A stretch of DNA of 64,000 nucleotides from Progne subis subis (Eukaryota; Chordata; Aves; Passeriformes; Hirundinidae), in the NCBI GenBank assembly GCA_022316685.1, contig JAKJHU010000067.1, forward strand, positions 2,552,501 through 2,616,500, written 5' to 3'. Shown here piece by piece: positions 62,501 through 64,000 of this stretch. The position numbers and the translations under genes are program-made. A model generated the notes under the pieces. It was given only the letters and a program-made list of their open reading frames with translations. It searched no databases and was not told where the DNA came from. Position 1 is the stretch's first letter; each line of letters begins with the position of its first letter.

Positions 62501-64000
62501 GTGGTTTATTTCAAACTAAAGGGAACTGGTGGGGTTTAAACTTCTTACCTCCTTTACTGAATTTTGTTTTGGTTTGGTTTGGTTTGGTTTGATTTGGGTT
62601 TTTTGGGTTTTGTTTTGTTTTGTTTTTTGTTTTGTTTTGTTTTGTTTTGTTTTGTTCTTCCCAGAGAGGAAATTAAATAAGCTTCTCCATCCTAAAATAA
62701 ATAAAATGTGTGAACAGCTCGGGAGTAGTCTAGGGAAATGCTACCTCTGAATGCCCTTGTCAAGCTTCTTATCCTGTTTTTGTAAGCCAATTCTTTCCCT
62801 TAGGACTTTTGAATATCTCAGATAAAGTTGAATACAAGCAGATATGTATGGGGTTCTACTCCTTTCCAAAAGAGACACTTAAAACACCAAAACACATTGT
62901 GAAGCATTTGATTAATATTGCCTACATGCCAGCAAATTACTAGTAGTCAATTTCAGGCTTTGTGGAGGATGATCTAATGAATATAAACAGAATATGAGTA
63001 ATTCAAAAATAATGGGAAAAATTTCCATCAGCAGCAGGCTCTTCACATACAGAGAAAACACCAAAATACTCATTTCAATTTGTTTTATGCTTATAAAATC
63101 AACTTTCCACATTCTCCACTCTAAGGCAGGCACTGATTGGAAGCACTTATTTTCATCTGAAAGTTAGTCCACCCAAGGCTAATGTTAACTGACCCTTTAG
63201 ACCATGTGTGGCAGGTCAAAACAGAATCACAGCATATTCACATTTCTTTCCTCATTTAGGGGTAAGAAACTGGGTGGGAGCATGCTTTCTACTTCCAGAC
63301 AGTAAGTGCTTTGGGAGGGGTGTGATGAAAGGAAGGAACTCACTGGAGTAGGATAATTGCCTCTCACATAGGGGTTGTAATTTCTCTGCCCAAAGGAAAA
63401 CACAAGTATGAGCAGAGAGACTTTATATTTAAAGATCCGCTTAAATTAAGTACAAAGCACTGATTCCAAGATTGGACTGCCTCCTCATGTAGTATAAAGC
63501 TGTAGATTGAGTTGAGTTGCACAGTGATTTACACCAAAATAATGCAACAAGTCTGGAGGTGAGAGACTGATAGATAAACTATACCTGGCTCTTTTTAAAA
63601 AGATTTCTTATAGTTTTATTAACTTCTTTTTCCATTTACTCATGCTTTTGTAGCACTTTCTAAAGACCCTTTTTAACAATTCAGGGTTTTAAAAGATTAT
63701 GAGCAGCTATTTTAACTCCCATTCACCTTATAGGAATGGTGAACATTCAGTACTTCTGACAGTACAGGTTTCCTATTTCTGCTTCCAGATTGGCAACTCT
63801 CAAAGCCCTGACCAAAGGATTCATTGGCTTTTCTGGCTGCAGTATTTTGATCCTTCATGCTGGACTTGCATGGGGAAATATTTTGTAATACAGTAGACTA
63901 CAGTAGTGCCTCTGCCATGATACTTTTTTTTTTTTTTACCACTGTATGTTTTATTAAGCATTAAATAATTCTCACTCTCAAATGTCTAAACCAGTGGGTA
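59567..64000. other. non-coding DNA with a possible conserved element
   Basis: No recognised exon, RNA gene or mobile element in the last 4.4 kb. It contains (AAAT)n at about 60621-60640 and a G/T tract at 62562. The block at about 61985-62365 keeps many CpGs in AT-rich surroundings and is compositionally complex (attaatgagcgcagctgtag). It contains open frames of 73 and 110 codons that show no domain, and it looks more like a conserved regulatory element than an exon. Confidence 0.5.
62562..62656. repeat. GGTTT/TTTTG repeat tract
   Basis: GGTTT units pass into TTTTG units. Same style as the tracts at 7158, 46873 and 58109. Confidence 0.9.

Noticed and set aside
63220..63245. CR1-like cagaatcacag word
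   Set aside because: Single short match without the neighbouring CR1 3' block.

Overview
The window looks like non-coding DNA from a bird nuclear genome, probably a songbird. The evidence is several CR1 LINE fragments with the avian 3' end (tcacagaat-type repeats when read inverted, attctgtga when read forward) and many LTRs resembling avian ERVL- and ERVK-type endogenous retroviruses. The background is AT-rich, with long homopolymer tracts and G/T-rich simple repeats. The passerine placement is inference from remembered LTR consensus sequences; no database was searched. I found no protein-coding exon, tRNA, rRNA, CRISPR array or bacterial-type gene. The open frames of 60 to 190 codons are chance frames, mostly inside GC-rich LTRs or homopolymers.

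Layout. From 1 to 24.7 kb, AT-rich single-copy-looking DNA is punctuated by LTRs: four copies of one ERVL-like family (301, 9908, 23073 and 24305), an unrelated LTR (3350-4046), a 1745-bp solo LTR with a perfect 5-bp target-site duplication (13271-15015), an LTR built of ~50-bp imperfect units (18330-19124) and an ERVK-like LTR (19598-20268). CR1 fragments lie at 11552, 17504 and 21425. From 24.7 to 52 kb the sequence is poor in recognisable repeats: two old CR1 pieces (33561, 40595), an 80-bp T tract (25964), a 53-bp A tract (45480) and G/T tracts. From 52 to 59.6 kb lies an ERVK-like hotspot: one solo LTR at 52059-52764, then five more in 3.3 kb. Two of these (X1 and X2) are inverted relative to each other and are interrupted by three younger LTRs, most with readable target-site duplications. 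From 59.6 to 64 kb there is again no recognised repeat, apart from a G/T tract and a CpG-retaining block at about 61985-62365 that may be a conserved regulatory element.

Nothing here works together as a pathway. The functional candidates are regulatory: LTR promoters and polyadenylation signals, a U3 inverted repeat shared by four ERVK-like LTRs, and a few ATTA-rich blocks resembling conserved non-coding elements of gene deserts. No gag, pol or env sequence was seen, so the retroviral elements look like solo LTRs or LTR fragments. The cluster at 56.2-59.6 kb is the most informative structure because the order of insertions can be read directly from the duplications.
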